Shown in pieces: positions 14,840 through 23,259 of a DNA stretch of 37,982 nucleotides (position 1 is its first letter; each line of letters begins with the position of its first letter). The notes under the pieces were generated by a model. That model ran no database searches. It saw nothing but the letters and a program-made list of their open reading frames with translations, and had not been told where the DNA came from. The stretch lies in the NCBI GenBank assembly GCA_903953055.1, contig CAJBIA010000137.1:1-37982 (forward strand), given 5' to 3'. The DNA comes from an uncultured Methylophilaceae bacterium. Lineage in GTDB: Bacteria > Pseudomonadota > Gammaproteobacteria > Burkholderiales > Methylophilaceae. The position numbers and the translations under genes are program-made.

Positions 14840-15744
14840 ACCAATGGCTAAAACAACACCTTCAGCCATTGAAAATGGTGCTCGGCCGGATGCGTCAAAA
14901 CTTATTAGGCACGGTGTTAATCTGTTGCGTCATGGGCGTCACTCTCTCACTGCCAGAAATTCTATACACGATTGTCGACAATCTTAGTCATGTGGCTGGC
15001 AATATAGAAGGTAAGCCACAATTGAGCCTATTTTTGAAGCTCGACATTCCCAATAGCGCCAAAGAAAAAATTGTTGATAAATTAAAAAAACACCCAGACA
15101 TTAAGTCATATGAGTTCGTCAGCAAAGAAAGCGCCTGGGAGCAATTTCAACAAAATGCAGGAACCGCCGACATCACTGGCAGCTTGAACAAAAACCCATT
15201 GCCAGATACTTTTTTATTAATACCCAAAGACCTTCACCCTGAAACTATTCAAAGGTTGCAGCAAGAAATGCAACAATGGGATGGCGTGGATCTAGCGCAA
15301 GTCGATTCAAATTGGATTAAACGCTTAGATACGGTGATCAAATTAGGTAAAAAAGCGATTTTTGTCCTAGTTGCCCTCCTTGGTTTTGCTTTAATCGCGA
15401 TTGTAGGAAACACCATCCGCTTACAGATATTGACGCAACTTGAAGAAATTGAAGTCAGCAAGCTCATCGGAGCCACCAATGAATTTATACGCCGCCCCTT
15501 TCTATATGAAGGCGTTTTATACGGGCTTGGCGGGGGAATCGCTGCTTGGATAATCGTGCTCTTGGTCGTCAGCTTATTCAACACCTCGATCACGCAAATT
15601 GCTGACTTATATGCAAGCGAATTTAAGCTTGCGATGCCAGGGCCATGGATTACGCTAGTCATGCTCCTGAGTGCGATATGCTTAGGCTGGCTGGGATCAT
15701 TCGTCGCAGTTAATCGATCATTAGCCAAGATTGAAAAACTATAA
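14836..15744 (+). CDS. ftsX: Cell division protein FtsX
   Basis: A 302-residue membrane protein with one N-terminal helix (about 24-44), a large extracytoplasmic domain (about 45-170), and three further helices (about 175-195, 230-255, 272-290), the normal FtsX topology. The stretch GNTIRLQILTQLEEIEVSKLIGAT is the conserved cytoplasmic part that contacts FtsE. Length is normal. Confidence 0.95.
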   Translation: MNQWLKQHLQPLKMVLGRMRQNLLGTVLICCVMGVTLSLPEILYTIVDNLSHVAGNIEGKPQLSLFLKLDIPNSAKEKIVDKLKKHPDIKSYEFVSKESAWEQFQQNAGTADITGSLNKNPLPDTFLLIPKDLHPETIQRLQQEMQQWDGVDLAQVDSNWIKRLDTVIKLGKKAIFVLVALLGFALIAIVGNTIRLQILTQLEEIEVSKLIGATNEFIRRPFLYEGVLYGLGGGIAAWIIVLLVVSLFNTSITQIADLYASEFKLAMPGPWITLVMLLSAICLGWLGSFVAVNRSLAKIEKL

Positions 15745-15791
15745 CTCCGTCGACGCTCGGTGAGGTTAATGATCGTTAAGCACTTAAATCC

Positions 15792-16688
15792 ATGAAACTG
15801 ACCAGGATAACTCGCGCGCAAAAAATTGCAGCGCTTAATGCTCATGCAAATGGCCAGCATCAAAACTTTTACCTCCCGCCAAAAGGAGATGTTCATCTAA
15901 ACATCCGCATCAGTCGTAACTCCATGATTGCGATTCTCGTTTCTTTATTCATCCACGCTGTAGTGCTATTTTTTGTCTTGCCTCAAGTGATCAAACCCAC
16001 AAGCGTTTTTCCAAAACCTCAGGCAATCACCATCACGCTAGAAAATCCTAAACCGCAGATACTGGCAGAACCAAAACCTGAAACACCGCAACCAAGCAAG
16101 CCTGAACCTAAGCACAAAAAAGAGACGCCTACACCACGGGTCATTGCCACGCAGAACCCTCAAAATAACACGCAATTTCAAACGCCCACTAAATTGCCAG
16201 AACCTTCACATCCGACGCCAACGGACCAGCCAACCGATATGATGGCCTTAGTGAATGCGAATCGCCAACGTAGACAAGCAGAAGAACAAACTGCACAAGC
16301 GGCCACAGCAAAAGACCGTGGCACGCCAAACGAAGATCAAAGAGATGCAGTGATTAAGAAGAATTTAGCGCAAGAAGGCTCCAACGGCATTTTTCAAATC
16401 CGAGAAATCGGTTTGCATACAGCGCAATTTAGTTTCAAAGGCTGGAAGACCAATTACAACAATGCGCGACTTGAAATCTTCGACGTTGAATCTAGGCCAG
16501 GTGAATCAATTCAACTGGCCGTAGTTCGAAAAATGATCATGATTATTAGAAAAGAATATAGCGGAGATTTTGAATGGGAATCTCAGCGACTTGGTCGCAG
16601 CATCACCAAATCAGCAAGGATAGAAGATACCGCCGACTTGGAAAGTTTTTTAATGCGAGAAATGTTTCAGAACTATGGTTTTAGATAG
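15792..16688 (+). CDS. Uncharacterised protein with a TonB-like N-terminal anchor
   Basis: A 298-residue protein I cannot assign to a named family. It has a short cytoplasmic part, one membrane helix at about 45-64, a proline/lysine/glutamate-rich spacer (about 68-170), and a C-terminal domain from about 198. The helix contains SLFIHAVVL with S51 and H55, the same S-x3-H spacing as the E. coli TonB anchor (S16, H20), where it couples to ExbB/ExbD. The C-terminal domain does not look like a TonB C-terminus. It starts 47 bases after ftsX and probably shares its transcript. The ribosome site is weak. It converges on the transporter gene with one base between the two stop codons. Confidence 0.7.
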   Translation: MKLTRITRAQKIAALNAHANGQHQNFYLPPKGDVHLNIRISRNSMIAILVSLFIHAVVLFFVLPQVIKPTSVFPKPQAITITLENPKPQILAEPKPETPQPSKPEPKHKKETPTPRVIATQNPQNNTQFQTPTKLPEPSHPTPTDQPTDMMALVNANRQRRQAEEQTAQAATAKDRGTPNEDQRDAVIKKNLAQEGSNGIFQIREIGLHTAQFSFKGWKTNYNNARLEIFDVESRPGESIQLAVVRKMIMIIRKEYSGDFEWESQRLGRSITKSARIEDTADLESFLMREMFQNYGFR

Positions 16689-16689
16689 G

Positions 16690-17964
16690 CTAGGATCTAA
16701 CTTTAGTAAAAATAAGTGCCATGAGCGTGATCAACGCAGCGCCGGACAAGTAGAAACCGACATAACTTAATCCATAAGCCCCCGCTAGCCAAGTTGCAAT
16801 AAATGGCGCAAAAGAGGCCCCAAGAATCCCCGCAAAATTAAACGTAAGAGATGCCCCGGTATAGCGCACTTGCGTTGGGAACAACTCCGAGAGCATGGTT
16901 CCTAGTGGGCCATAAGTCATGCCCATCAAACCTAATCCTAGACACAAGAATAGCGTGATTTTGAGGACATCCCCTGAATCAAACAAAGGAACCATCAAAA
17001 AGCCAAAGATTGCAATCGCTACTGATGCGCCGATCAGCACGACTTTTCTTCCGAACTTGTCGGCCAGCAAAGCAGAAAAAGGAATCGCTAATCCAAAAAA
17101 CAAGACCGCAAAAAGTTGTATCGATAAAAATTCACGACGAGAAAATCCTAAATGACTTGTCGCCCAGCTTAAGGTAAACACCGTCATCAAGTAGAATAAG
17201 ACAAAGGTTGCCAGGGCAATAAAGGTCCCTAAAAACAAATGTCGACCATGCTCTTTAAACACGGTGACCACCGGGATCTTGACCCGCTTATTCAATTTAA
17301 GAGACTCTAAAAAAGCAGGGGTTTCAGTAATGTTTAATCGAACATATAAGCCGACCAGGACGAGCACCGAGCTCGCTAAAAACGGAATACGCCAACCAAA
17401 ATCAAAAAATTGTTCATTCGTTAAGGTGTCGCTCAAAAAGAGAAAAATACCACCTGACATCAGAAACCCAATGGGAGCGCCAAGTTGCGGGAACATGCCA
17501 TACCAAGCACGTTTATCCGCTGGGGCGTTTTCTGTCGCAAGCAAGACTGCCCCTCCCCACTCCCCGCCCAAACCAAGTCCTTGGCCAAAACGACATAGCG
17601 TCAGTAAAAGCGGCGCCGCCACCCCAATGCTGCTAAAAGTCGGCAACAATCCAATCGCCACTGTAGACAAGCCCATGGTCATCAATGCCGCCACTAAGGT
17701 GGCTTTTCGACCTATTCGGTCGCCAAAATGGCCAAAAAAAGCAGAGCCTAATGGCCGTGCAAAAAAAGCAATGGCGAACGTTGCCAAGGACTGCAGCATG
17801 GCACTTGTTGGATTTGATGAAGGGAAGAACAAAGCCGGGAATACGAGTACGGCGGCATTCGCGTAGATATAAAAATCAAAAAACTCAATGGTGGTGCCAA
17901 CGAGACTCCCCAATAGAATTTTTCCTTGAGAGTTTGCTTGCACCATACTCGCTTCTTTGTTCAT
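16690..17964 (-). CDS. MHS-family (MFS) metabolite:proton symporter
   Basis: A 424-residue transporter with 12 hydrophobic segments. The loop motif GHFGDRIGRKATL between helices 2 and 3, the start GTTIEFFDFYIYA and RFGQGLGLGGEWGGAVLLATE are hallmarks of the metabolite:H+ symporter group that includes shikimate, proline/betaine and alpha-ketoglutarate carriers. The start is ATG 17964 with GGTGGA upstream; an extension of 22 residues has no good site. The substrate cannot be told. It is divergent from rpoH. Confidence 0.88.
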   Translation of the reverse strand: MNKEASMVQANSQGKILLGSLVGTTIEFFDFYIYANAAVLVFPALFFPSSNPTSAMLQSLATFAIAFFARPLGSAFFGHFGDRIGRKATLVAALMTMGLSTVAIGLLPTFSSIGVAAPLLLTLCRFGQGLGLGGEWGGAVLLATENAPADKRAWYGMFPQLGAPIGFLMSGGIFLFLSDTLTNEQFFDFGWRIPFLASSVLVLVGLYVRLNITETPAFLESLKLNKRVKIPVVTVFKEHGRHLFLGTFIALATFVLFYLMTVFTLSWATSHLGFSRREFLSIQLFAVLFFGLAIPFSALLADKFGRKVVLIGASVAIAIFGFLMVPLFDSGDVLKITLFLCLGLGLMGMTYGPLGTMLSELFPTQVRYTGASLTFNFAGILGASFAPFIATWLAGAYGLSYVGFYLSGAALITLMALIFTKVRS

Positions 17965-18058
17965 TGATGTTCCACCGTATTTATTTTGTGCGATTGTACC
18001 TGAATCGATTCGATGGCTCTTCAGGTTCAATGAATTAAAACATTGGAACTTTTAAGGA

Positions 18059-18085
18059 CTAGCACTCTCAAAGTGAGAGTGCTAG
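18059..18085. promoter_or_regulatory. CIRCE element (HrcA operator) in front of rpoH
   Basis: CTAGCACTC-N9-GAGTGCTAG matches the HrcA operator consensus TTAGCACTC-N9-GAGTGCTAA in 16 of 18 arm positions, and the two changed bases still pair with each other. The whole element is nearly one palindrome: CTAGCACTCTCA, three bases, TGAGAGTGCTAG. It ends 28 bases before the rpoH start codon, probably in the 5' leader or over the promoter, and implies repression of rpoH by HrcA at normal temperature. Confidence 0.92.
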
Positions 18086-18113
18086 AATTAGCATCATGTT
18101 AAAAGGTGAATCC

Positions 18114-18974
18114 ATGACAAATGCCCTAACTTTACCGATTCCATCAGCTTTAGATAGCTTGGACCAGTATATGCGCACCATCAAAGCATTCCCCGTTTTA
18201 AGTGCGGAGGAAGAGTTGGATTATGCAACGCGCCTCAGAAATAACAATGACATTGAGGCTGCAAAAGCGCTGATTGTGTCCCATCTTCGTTTGGTCGCCA
18301 GTATTGCACGTGGCTATTCTGGCTACGGATTACCGCAAGCCGATTTAATTCAAGAAGGCAATATTGGCCTCATGAAAGCCGTCAAACGCTTTGATCCTTC
18401 ACGTGGCGTTCGCTTGGTTTCCTTTGCGATGCATTGGATTAAAGCAGAAATTCATGAATATATCGTTCGTAACTGGCGATTGGTTAAAATTGCCACAACC
18501 AAAGCGCAACGCAAGCTGTTCTTCAATTTGAGAAGCATGAAAACTGGCTCAGGTAGCTTACAGCCAGATGAAGTTGCGCACATTGCACGAGAGCTAAAAG
18601 TAAAACCTGAAGAGGTGCTGGAGATGGAGGCCCGCCTTAACGGCCATGAAATTGCACTCGAAGGGAATAGTGATGATGATCATGAAGACAGCTTTAGCCC
18701 AATTGCCTACTTAGAAGACGAAAGTCCTGAGCCTTCAGAGATGCTATCAGCACTTGAGGAAGAGCATTTAGAAACGACTGGATTGGCCAATGCGCTTAGT
18801 AGTTTAGACGAGCGTAGCCGCAGAATTGTTGAGGCTAGATGGTTAAAACCAGATGGCAGTGCAACATTACATGATTTGGCAGATGAGTTTGGGGTCTCTG
18901 CAGAACGGATTCGTCAAATTGAACAAAAGGCGATGGAAAAAATGAAAGTTTCTTTAGCTGCTAGTGCACATTAA
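18114..18974 (+). CDS. rpoH: RNA polymerase heat-shock sigma factor RpoH (sigma-32)
   Basis: A 286-residue sigma factor. Region 2 reads [22 protein letters not shown], the RpoH box QRKLFFNLR follows (the mark of sigma-32), and region 4 reads [23 protein letters not shown] 18114 is chosen because AAAGGTGA lies 5 bases upstream; an ATG at 18096 would overlap the leader. It directs transcription of heat-shock genes. A CIRCE operator precedes the gene and a strong terminator follows it. Confidence 0.97.
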   Translation: MTNALTLPIPSALDSLDQYMRTIKAFPVLSAEEELDYATRLRNNNDIEAAKALIVSHLRLVASIARGYSGYGLPQADLIQEGNIGLMKAVKRFDPSRGVRLVSFAMHWIKAEIHEYIVRNWRLVKIATTKAQRKLFFNLRSMKTGSGSLQPDEVAHIARELKVKPEEVLEMEARLNGHEIALEGNSDDDHEDSFSPIAYLEDESPEPSEMLSALEEEHLETTGLANALSSLDERSRRIVEARWLKPDGSATLHDLADEFGVSAERIRQIEQKAMEKMKVSLAASAH

Positions 18975-18991
18975 GTCGATAGTTAAACAAT

Positions 18992-19019
18992 AAAAAAGCT
19001 GCCCATGGGCAGCTTTTTT
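18992..19019 (+). terminator. Rho-independent terminator after rpoH
   Basis: AAAAAAGCTGCCCATGGGCAGCTTTTTT is an exact palindrome, with a GC-rich stem GCTGCCC/GGGCAGC and T-run on both strands. It ends the rpoH transcript 17 bases after the stop and can also serve the ccoS-side transcript. Confidence 0.93.
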
Positions 19020-19046
19020 ATTTTGGGCGCTAGACCCAGTAATCTT

Positions 19047-19148
19047 TTAGTGGAAAAAAATCACTGACAAAGCGCTAAACCAAGCAAATGCAATTAAAGC
19101 AATCAGCATGGTGAGTGGCAAATTATCGAATGTGAAATATTTTTTCAT
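19047..19148 (-). CDS. Hypothetical 33-residue membrane protein downstream of ccoS
   Basis: A short ORF on the minus strand, 92 bases after ccoS. It begins MKKYFTFDNLPLT and then has one hydrophobic helix (MLIALIAFAWFSALSVIFFH). The ribosome site is weak, so it is only a candidate. Its place in the ccoS transcript and its single-helix build are like the tiny subunits of respiratory oxidases (CydX, CcoM), but I cannot assign a family. Confidence 0.45.
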   Translation of the reverse strand: MKKYFTFDNLPLTMLIALIAFAWFSALSVIFFH

Positions 19149-19240
19149 ATCAGGCCCGCTTTCAATGGAATATAAATTCTGAAAATGTATTTTATTCGCT
19201 TAGGCTAGCGAGGACAACCCAAGACTATGACAAAACCTGC

Positions 19241-19459
19241 TTATTTGATCTTCGTTTGATCTGGCTCAATTGGCATAGAAGACTCATTAGTCTTGCTAAA
19301 TGGGATCATCGGATCATCGTCATCCATCAAAATTCTTTGAGCAGGCCCGTCAAGATCATCGTACTGGCCACTTTTAATAGCCCAAAAAATGCCGCCAGCA
19401 GCTAAGCCAACAAACACAATCGTTAATCCCAACTGAAAAAATAGAGCACTTAAACTCAT
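19241..19459 (-). CDS. ccoS: cbb3-type cytochrome oxidase assembly protein CcoS
   Basis: A 72-residue single-helix protein. Helix residues about 7-27, then FWAIKSGQYDDLDGPAQRIL followed by MDDDD, the typical CcoS ending; a low-complexity tail follows. CcoS is needed to insert haem and copper cofactors into cbb3 oxidase. ATG 19459 has AAGGA upstream. It is separate from ccoG-ccoH-ccoI (34.1-38 kb). An FNR-type box stands 70 bases upstream. Confidence 0.92.
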   Translation of the reverse strand: MSLSALFFQLGLTIVFVGLAAGGIFWAIKSGQYDDLDGPAQRILMDDDDPMIPFSKTNESSMPIEPDQTKIK

Positions 19460-19528
19460 GCAACTAATCCTTATTTAAAGCAATCAAACTTCATGATTGT
19501 GATCATACTCTGATCCAGAATAAGAGAA

Positions 19529-19542
19529 TTGATTTATATCAG
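19529..19542 (-). promoter_or_regulatory. FNR/ANR-type box upstream of ccoS
   Basis: TTGAT-TTAT-ATCAG agrees with TTGAT-N4-ATCAA in nine of ten positions. Its centre is about 76 bases from the ccoS start; a class II activation site would put the transcript start near 19494, giving a leader of about 35 bases. Regulation by an oxygen-sensing Fnr/Anr protein fits a gene for a high-affinity oxidase. Confidence 0.7.
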
Positions 19543-19610
19543 TCATGCCCCTTAGACTCAATCCATGCGTGCTTTCTGCTATTATTCTGTTTTAGCTAAC
19601 GTGATTTTTT

Positions 19611-19994
19611 ATGCAAACAAACACCACCAACCACCCCCGTCCAATCAACATTAAGTTGCATCAGAAATCGCACCTGTTAGAAATTGCTTTTGATGACAAT
19701 ACGGAATGCATGCTTTCATGTGAGTTTTTGCGGGTTTACTCGCCCTCGGCTGAAGTGCGAGGTCACGGCTTGGGCCAAGAAGTATTACAAGTTGGTAAAG
19801 AAACGGTCAATATCACAGCGATCGAACCGGTTGGCCAATATGCCATCAAATTGATTTTTTCTGATGGGCACGATACGGGCCTGTTTTCTTGGGAATATTT
19901 GTACGATTTAGCCCGCAATTACGAGGCACTTTGGTTAGAATACATAGGCAAGTTAGATGCCGCAGGGATTAAGCGTCAATCTAACTCGGCATAA
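19611..19994 (+). CDS. DUF971 family protein
   Basis: A 127-residue protein with the DUF971 pattern: [38 protein letters not shown], and [20 protein letters not shown]. The domain is related to the N-terminal part of gamma-butyrobetaine hydroxylase and to Fe-S scaffold-associated proteins. It stands 17 bases before ubiE, an arrangement common in betaproteobacteria. The role is not established. Confidence 0.87.
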   Translation: MQTNTTNHPRPINIKLHQKSHLLEIAFDDNTECMLSCEFLRVYSPSAEVRGHGLGQEVLQVGKETVNITAIEPVGQYAIKLIFSDGHDTGLFSWEYLYDLARNYEALWLEYIGKLDAAGIKRQSNSA

Positions 19995-20011
19995 TCAACG
20001 AGGTACAAACA

Positions 20012-20752
20012 ATGTCAAATTCAGATCAAACACATTTTGGGTTCAAGACCGTCAACGAAAGCGAAAAAGCTAAAAAAGTTGGCGAGGTTTTCCATTCCGT
20101 GGCGCGCAAGTATGATTTGATGAATGATGTCATGTCTGCCGGCTTACACCGCACTTGGAAACGCTTTGCGGTTGAAATTAGCGGGATTAAAGCGGGAGAC
20201 AAAGTGTTAGATGTCGCAGGAGGCAGTGGCGACTTATCCCGTTTGTTCTCAAAAAAAGTGGGGGCCACAGGCCAAGTCATTCTCACTGACATTAATGCCT
20301 CCATGCTGGCTGTAGGCCGTGATCGATTAATTGATGACGGTGCTTCAGTCCCGGCGTTGCAATGCGATGCAGAAAAACTCCCATTTCCTGACGGTCACTT
20401 TGATTGCGTGATTGTGGCTTTTGGCCTTCGCAACATGACCCATAAAGACAAAGCACTCGCTGAAATGCGCCGCGTGCTCAAAGTGGGTGGTCGCTTACTC
20501 GTCCTAGAGTTCTCTCAAGTATGGAAACCATTGGCGCCACTTTATGACGCCTATTCATTTAAGTTACTTCCAATCATGGGCAAGCTTTTTGCCAAAGATT
20601 CGGATAGCTATCAGTATCTTGCTGAATCTATCCGCATGCACCCAGATCAAGAAACCTTACGTCAAATGATGTTAGATGCAGGACTTGGCAAGGTCGACTA
20701 TTACAATCTTGCTGCTGGCGTGGTTGCCTTGCATAAGGGATGGAAAGTCTAG
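20012..20752 (+). CDS. ubiE: Demethylmenaquinone/2-methoxy-6-polyprenyl-benzoquinol methylase UbiE
   Basis: A 246-residue SAM methyltransferase. [23 protein letters not shown] is the family N-terminus, [15 protein letters not shown] is motif I, and [13 protein letters not shown] and [10 protein letters not shown] are conserved. It adds the C-methyl group in ubiquinone synthesis. It has GAGG upstream and heads ubiE-ubiJ-ubiB. Confidence 0.97.
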   Translation: MSNSDQTHFGFKTVNESEKAKKVGEVFHSVARKYDLMNDVMSAGLHRTWKRFAVEISGIKAGDKVLDVAGGSGDLSRLFSKKVGATGQVILTDINASMLAVGRDRLIDDGASVPALQCDAEKLPFPDGHFDCVIVAFGLRNMTHKDKALAEMRRVLKVGGRLLVLEFSQVWKPLAPLYDAYSFKLLPIMGKLFAKDSDSYQYLAESIRMHPDQETLRQMMLDAGLGKVDYYNLAAGVVALHKGWKV

Positions 20753-20758
20753 TTTTCT

Positions 20759-21358
20759 ATGTTTAAGCCATTATTAACCCGCTTATTGCATCATCTTATC
20801 ACTCAGAATCAATGGGCGCGTGTCGAACTTTGGCCTTTTGTTGGAAAAACAGTCCGCTTTAATGTGCCTCCATTGAGTGCTAGCCTAGTGATATTAGAAG
20901 ATGGCGGTTTAGCCATGGCAGGCGAAGTATCCAATGCCGATGCAACAATACAAATTTCCCCATCGCTCGCATTAAGACTGCTAGCGAAGGATGCCAATGC
21001 GATGTCGCAAGTGCGCATTGACGGAAATACCGACTTAGCAAAAGCCTTGGCCAAAGTCCTACAAAGTATGAAATGGGATTATGAAGAAGATTTGAGTAAA
21101 ATCATTGGCGATATCCCGGCCAATAAAATTAGCCAATTTGCTCAAAAGACCGGGCAAGAAGTCAAAGTGCAGGCGATTAACATTGCAGAAATGGCCGCAG
21201 AATATTGGCAAGAAGAAAATCCGATCATCACAAAGAAGCGGCATGTAGAAGCTTTTGTCAATGAAGTGGATGCATTACGTGATGATGTCGCGCGTATTGA
21301 AAAGCGGTTAGCTAAATTGCTTAAAAAAACCAACCCCCATGCAATTGCATCCAGTTAA
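20759..21358 (+). CDS. ubiJ: Ubiquinone biosynthesis accessory factor UbiJ (SCP2 domain)
   Basis: A 199-residue protein. An SCP2 lipid-binding domain covers about 10-110 (SLALRLLAKDANAMSQVRIDGN is typical), and a coiled-coil helical tail follows (VDALRDDVARIEKRLAKLL). UbiJ forms part of the soluble Ubi complex and carries the lipid intermediates. It starts 6 bases after ubiE. Confidence 0.9.
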   Translation: MFKPLLTRLLHHLITQNQWARVELWPFVGKTVRFNVPPLSASLVILEDGGLAMAGEVSNADATIQISPSLALRLLAKDANAMSQVRIDGNTDLAKALAKVLQSMKWDYEEDLSKIIGDIPANKISQFAQKTGQEVKVQAINIAEMAAEYWQEENPIITKKRHVEAFVNEVDALRDDVARIEKRLAKLLKKTNPHAIASS

Positions 21359-21381
21359 CCTTCAGGCATAGAAAATATAAG

Positions 21382-22914
21382 ATGCGTTTTTTTAGACTCC
21401 TCAAGATCATCTTTATCTCACTCAAGTTCGGCCTAGATGAGTTTGCACTTGCCCATAGCAAATTTAAACTGCTGCGCCATCTCGTCCAAACCCTATTTTT
21501 TTTCCGCAACACTAAAAGTCCACGTGGGGAACGACTTCGTTTAGCCCTCGAAGCGCTTGGGCCCATCTTTGTAAAATTTGGCCAAATGCTCTCAACGCGT
21601 CGCGATCTCATCCCACTCGACATTGCGGATGAACTCGCAAAATTGCAAGACCAGGTGCCCCCATTCGACTTCACCTTAGTTGAAAAAATCTTAATCGAGA
21701 CCTATCAAAAACCCGTTGATCAAATCTTCAGCCAATTTGATGAAACCCCCATCGCAAGCGCTTCGGTTGCGCAAGTGCATTTTGCCCATTTGATCGATGG
21801 CAAACCGGTCGCCGTTAAGATCTTAAGACCCGGGATCGCAAGTGTTATTCAAAAAGATATTAAATTATTGGATACGGCTGCCTGGCTCATCCAAGTATTA
21901 CTAGCAGATGGTAAAAGATTACGTCCACGGGAAGTGGTCGCTGACTTTTCACAACACATCAATAACGAACTCGACCTCATGCTAGAAGCGGCCAATTGCA
22001 GTTTGCTGGGCCGCAACTTTCCTAATAGCCCATTACTTCAAGTCCCAGAAGTCTATTGGGATTGGTGTCACGAGCAGGTCATGGTGATGGAACGCATGAA
22101 TGGCACCCCTGTCAGCCAAGTAGAAAAATTACGCCAAATGGGCTTGGATATGCCAAAACTCGCCCGTGATGGGGTTGAGATTTTCTTTACGCAAGTATTT
22201 AGAGACGGCTTCTTTCATGCCGACATGCATCCTGGCAACATTCAAGTAGCCAATGATGGCCGCTACATCGCGCTGGACTTTGGCATTATGGGGACACTGA
22301 CCGAAACCGATAAGCAATATCTCGCGCGTAACTTTCTCGCTTTCTTTAGGCGTGATTACCGCGAAGTTGCACAAGCGCATATTGAATCAGGCTGGGTTCC
22401 AAGTGATGTATCAATCGACCAGTTTGAAACCGCAATCCGAGCGGTGTGTGAGCCAATCTTTAACAAACCACTTAAAGATATTTCATTTGGACGGGTGCTC
22501 ATTCGCCTTTTTTATACCGCAAGAAGATTTGGCCTCGTCATTCAACCGCAGCTGACCATGCTCCAAAAAACGCTACTCAATGTAGAAGGATTAGGCCGGG
22601 ACTTAGATCCAAATTTGGATCTTTGGAAAACGGCGCAACCATTTCTAGAGCGGTGGATGTCAGAACAAATTGGGTGGCGCAGTATTTTAAAACGGATCAA
22701 AACAGAAGCGCCGCATTGGGGAGCTGTTTTACCCACGCTGCCTCGCAAAATCGATGCTTTTTTGACCCAAGATCTCAAGCAGTCTACTGAATTAAAACAA
22801 GAACTCCTGCGTTTAAAAACAGAACACCATAAGCAAACGCGATTAGTAAAACTCTTAGTCGCGGTGACCATCGGTCTTGCATTGTTCTGCCTTGTCCAAC
22901 TCAAAAACGCTTAG
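21382..22914 (+). CDS. ubiB: Ubiquinone biosynthesis kinase-like protein UbiB
   Basis: A 510-residue atypical kinase-like (ABC1/ADCK) protein. FVKFGQMLSTRRDLIP is the KxGQ motif, ASASVAQVHFA the alanine-rich nucleotide loop, and GFFHADMHPGNIQV the catalytic-loop region; one or two hydrophobic helices end the protein. UbiB supports ubiquinone synthesis at the membrane. It is the last gene of the run and is followed by a terminator. Confidence 0.97.
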   Translation: MRFFRLLKIIFISLKFGLDEFALAHSKFKLLRHLVQTLFFFRNTKSPRGERLRLALEALGPIFVKFGQMLSTRRDLIPLDIADELAKLQDQVPPFDFTLVEKILIETYQKPVDQIFSQFDETPIASASVAQVHFAHLIDGKPVAVKILRPGIASVIQKDIKLLDTAAWLIQVLLADGKRLRPREVVADFSQHINNELDLMLEAANCSLLGRNFPNSPLLQVPEVYWDWCHEQVMVMERMNGTPVSQVEKLRQMGLDMPKLARDGVEIFFTQVFRDGFFHADMHPGNIQVANDGRYIALDFGIMGTLTETDKQYLARNFLAFFRRDYREVAQAHIESGWVPSDVSIDQFETAIRAVCEPIFNKPLKDISFGRVLIRLFYTARRFGLVIQPQLTMLQKTLLNVEGLGRDLDPNLDLWKTAQPFLERWMSEQIGWRSILKRIKTEAPHWGAVLPTLPRKIDAFLTQDLKQSTELKQELLRLKTEHHKQTRLVKLLVAVTIGLALFCLVQLKNA

Positions 22915-22918
22915 CCAT

Positions 22919-22950
22919 AAAAAACGCTATCGACAAAGATAGCGTTTTTT
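22919..22950. terminator. Bidirectional terminator after ubiB
   Basis: AAAAAACGCTATC (22919-22931), six-base loop, GATAGCGTTTTTT (22938-22950). The stem is perfect and has T-runs on both strands, so it can end ubiB from the left and the small minus-strand ORF from the right. Confidence 0.93.
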
Positions 22951-22964
22951 AACAGCCGATCAAC

Positions 22965-23063
22965 TCACCAGCCCATGGACTTCACAAAGGCATACAAAGC
23001 CAACACGACAACTGTCACCATCCCAAGAAAAACTGCAATGCCTTGCCATCCAAAAAATAACAT
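22965..23063 (-). CDS. Hypothetical 32-residue membrane protein with FNR-type box upstream
   Basis: A very short ORF with a strong ribosome site, GAGGGGTGG, 4-5 bases before ATG 23063. It starts MLFFGWQGIAVFLGM, continues as one hydrophobic helix (VTVVVLALYAF) and ends VKSMGW. The good translation signal, a shared terminator at its end and a perfect FNR box about 95 bases upstream support a real gene. I do not recognise the family. Its build is like single-helix oxidase subunits such as CcoM or CydX. Confidence 0.65.
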   Translation of the reverse strand: MLFFGWQGIAVFLGMVTVVVLALYAFVKSMGW

Positions 23064-23157
23064 GTGTCCACCCCTCAACGTGCACCTAAAAAGGTGTGAT
23101 ACGAACAAATAAATCTGATATCCAGATTAAATCTTAGCCATCCTAGAGGCCTGGGCT

Positions 23158-23171
23158 TTGATTTACATCAA
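23158..23171 (-). promoter_or_regulatory. Perfect FNR/ANR-type box
   Basis: TTGAT-TTAC-ATCAA matches the FNR/ANR consensus in all ten fixed positions. On the minus strand the predicted start of transcription would be near 23123, 60 bases before the 32-residue ORF. A 6-bp inverted repeat AATCTG/CAGATT (23112-23128) overlaps that point. Confidence 0.78.
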
Positions 23172-23230
23172 ACATCGTATTGTTAGTCACGCTGACAATC
23201 ATAATAGATGAAAAATCAGAAACTGGAAGT

Positions 23231-23259
23231 TTGGCAATCCCATCCAGCTAAGCTACAAT
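23231..23259 (+). promoter_or_regulatory. Sigma-70 promoter of the miaB-phoH-ybeY-corC run
   Basis: TTGGCA (23231-23236), 17 bases, TACAAT (23254-23259). Each box has one base different from consensus. The start of transcription would be near 23266, about 100 bases before the miaB start. A small hairpin AGCTAAG/CTTAGCT (23246-23271) overlaps the -10 box. The 305 bases between the 32-residue ORF and miaB hold this promoter, the FNR box and no other gene. Confidence 0.72.

Noticed and set aside
15249-15896. 215-codon minus-strand open frame opposite ftsX
   Set aside because: It lies over the well-supported ftsX and the start of the next gene, has no family pattern and no ribosome site.
17264-17866. 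200-codon plus-strand open frame opposite the MHS transporter
   Set aside because: The composition (many K, P, R, S) is that of an antisense shadow; the minus-strand transporter is clear.
18059-18085. Rpo-independent terminator reading of the palindrome before rpoH
   Set aside because: There is no T-run after the stem, and the sequence matches the HrcA operator base for base in its core.
19493-19506. ATGAT-TGTG-ATCAT palindrome before ccoS as a second FNR box
   Set aside because: It differs from TTGAT/ATCAA at both outer positions and lies at the predicted transcript start, so an FNR activation role is unlikely.
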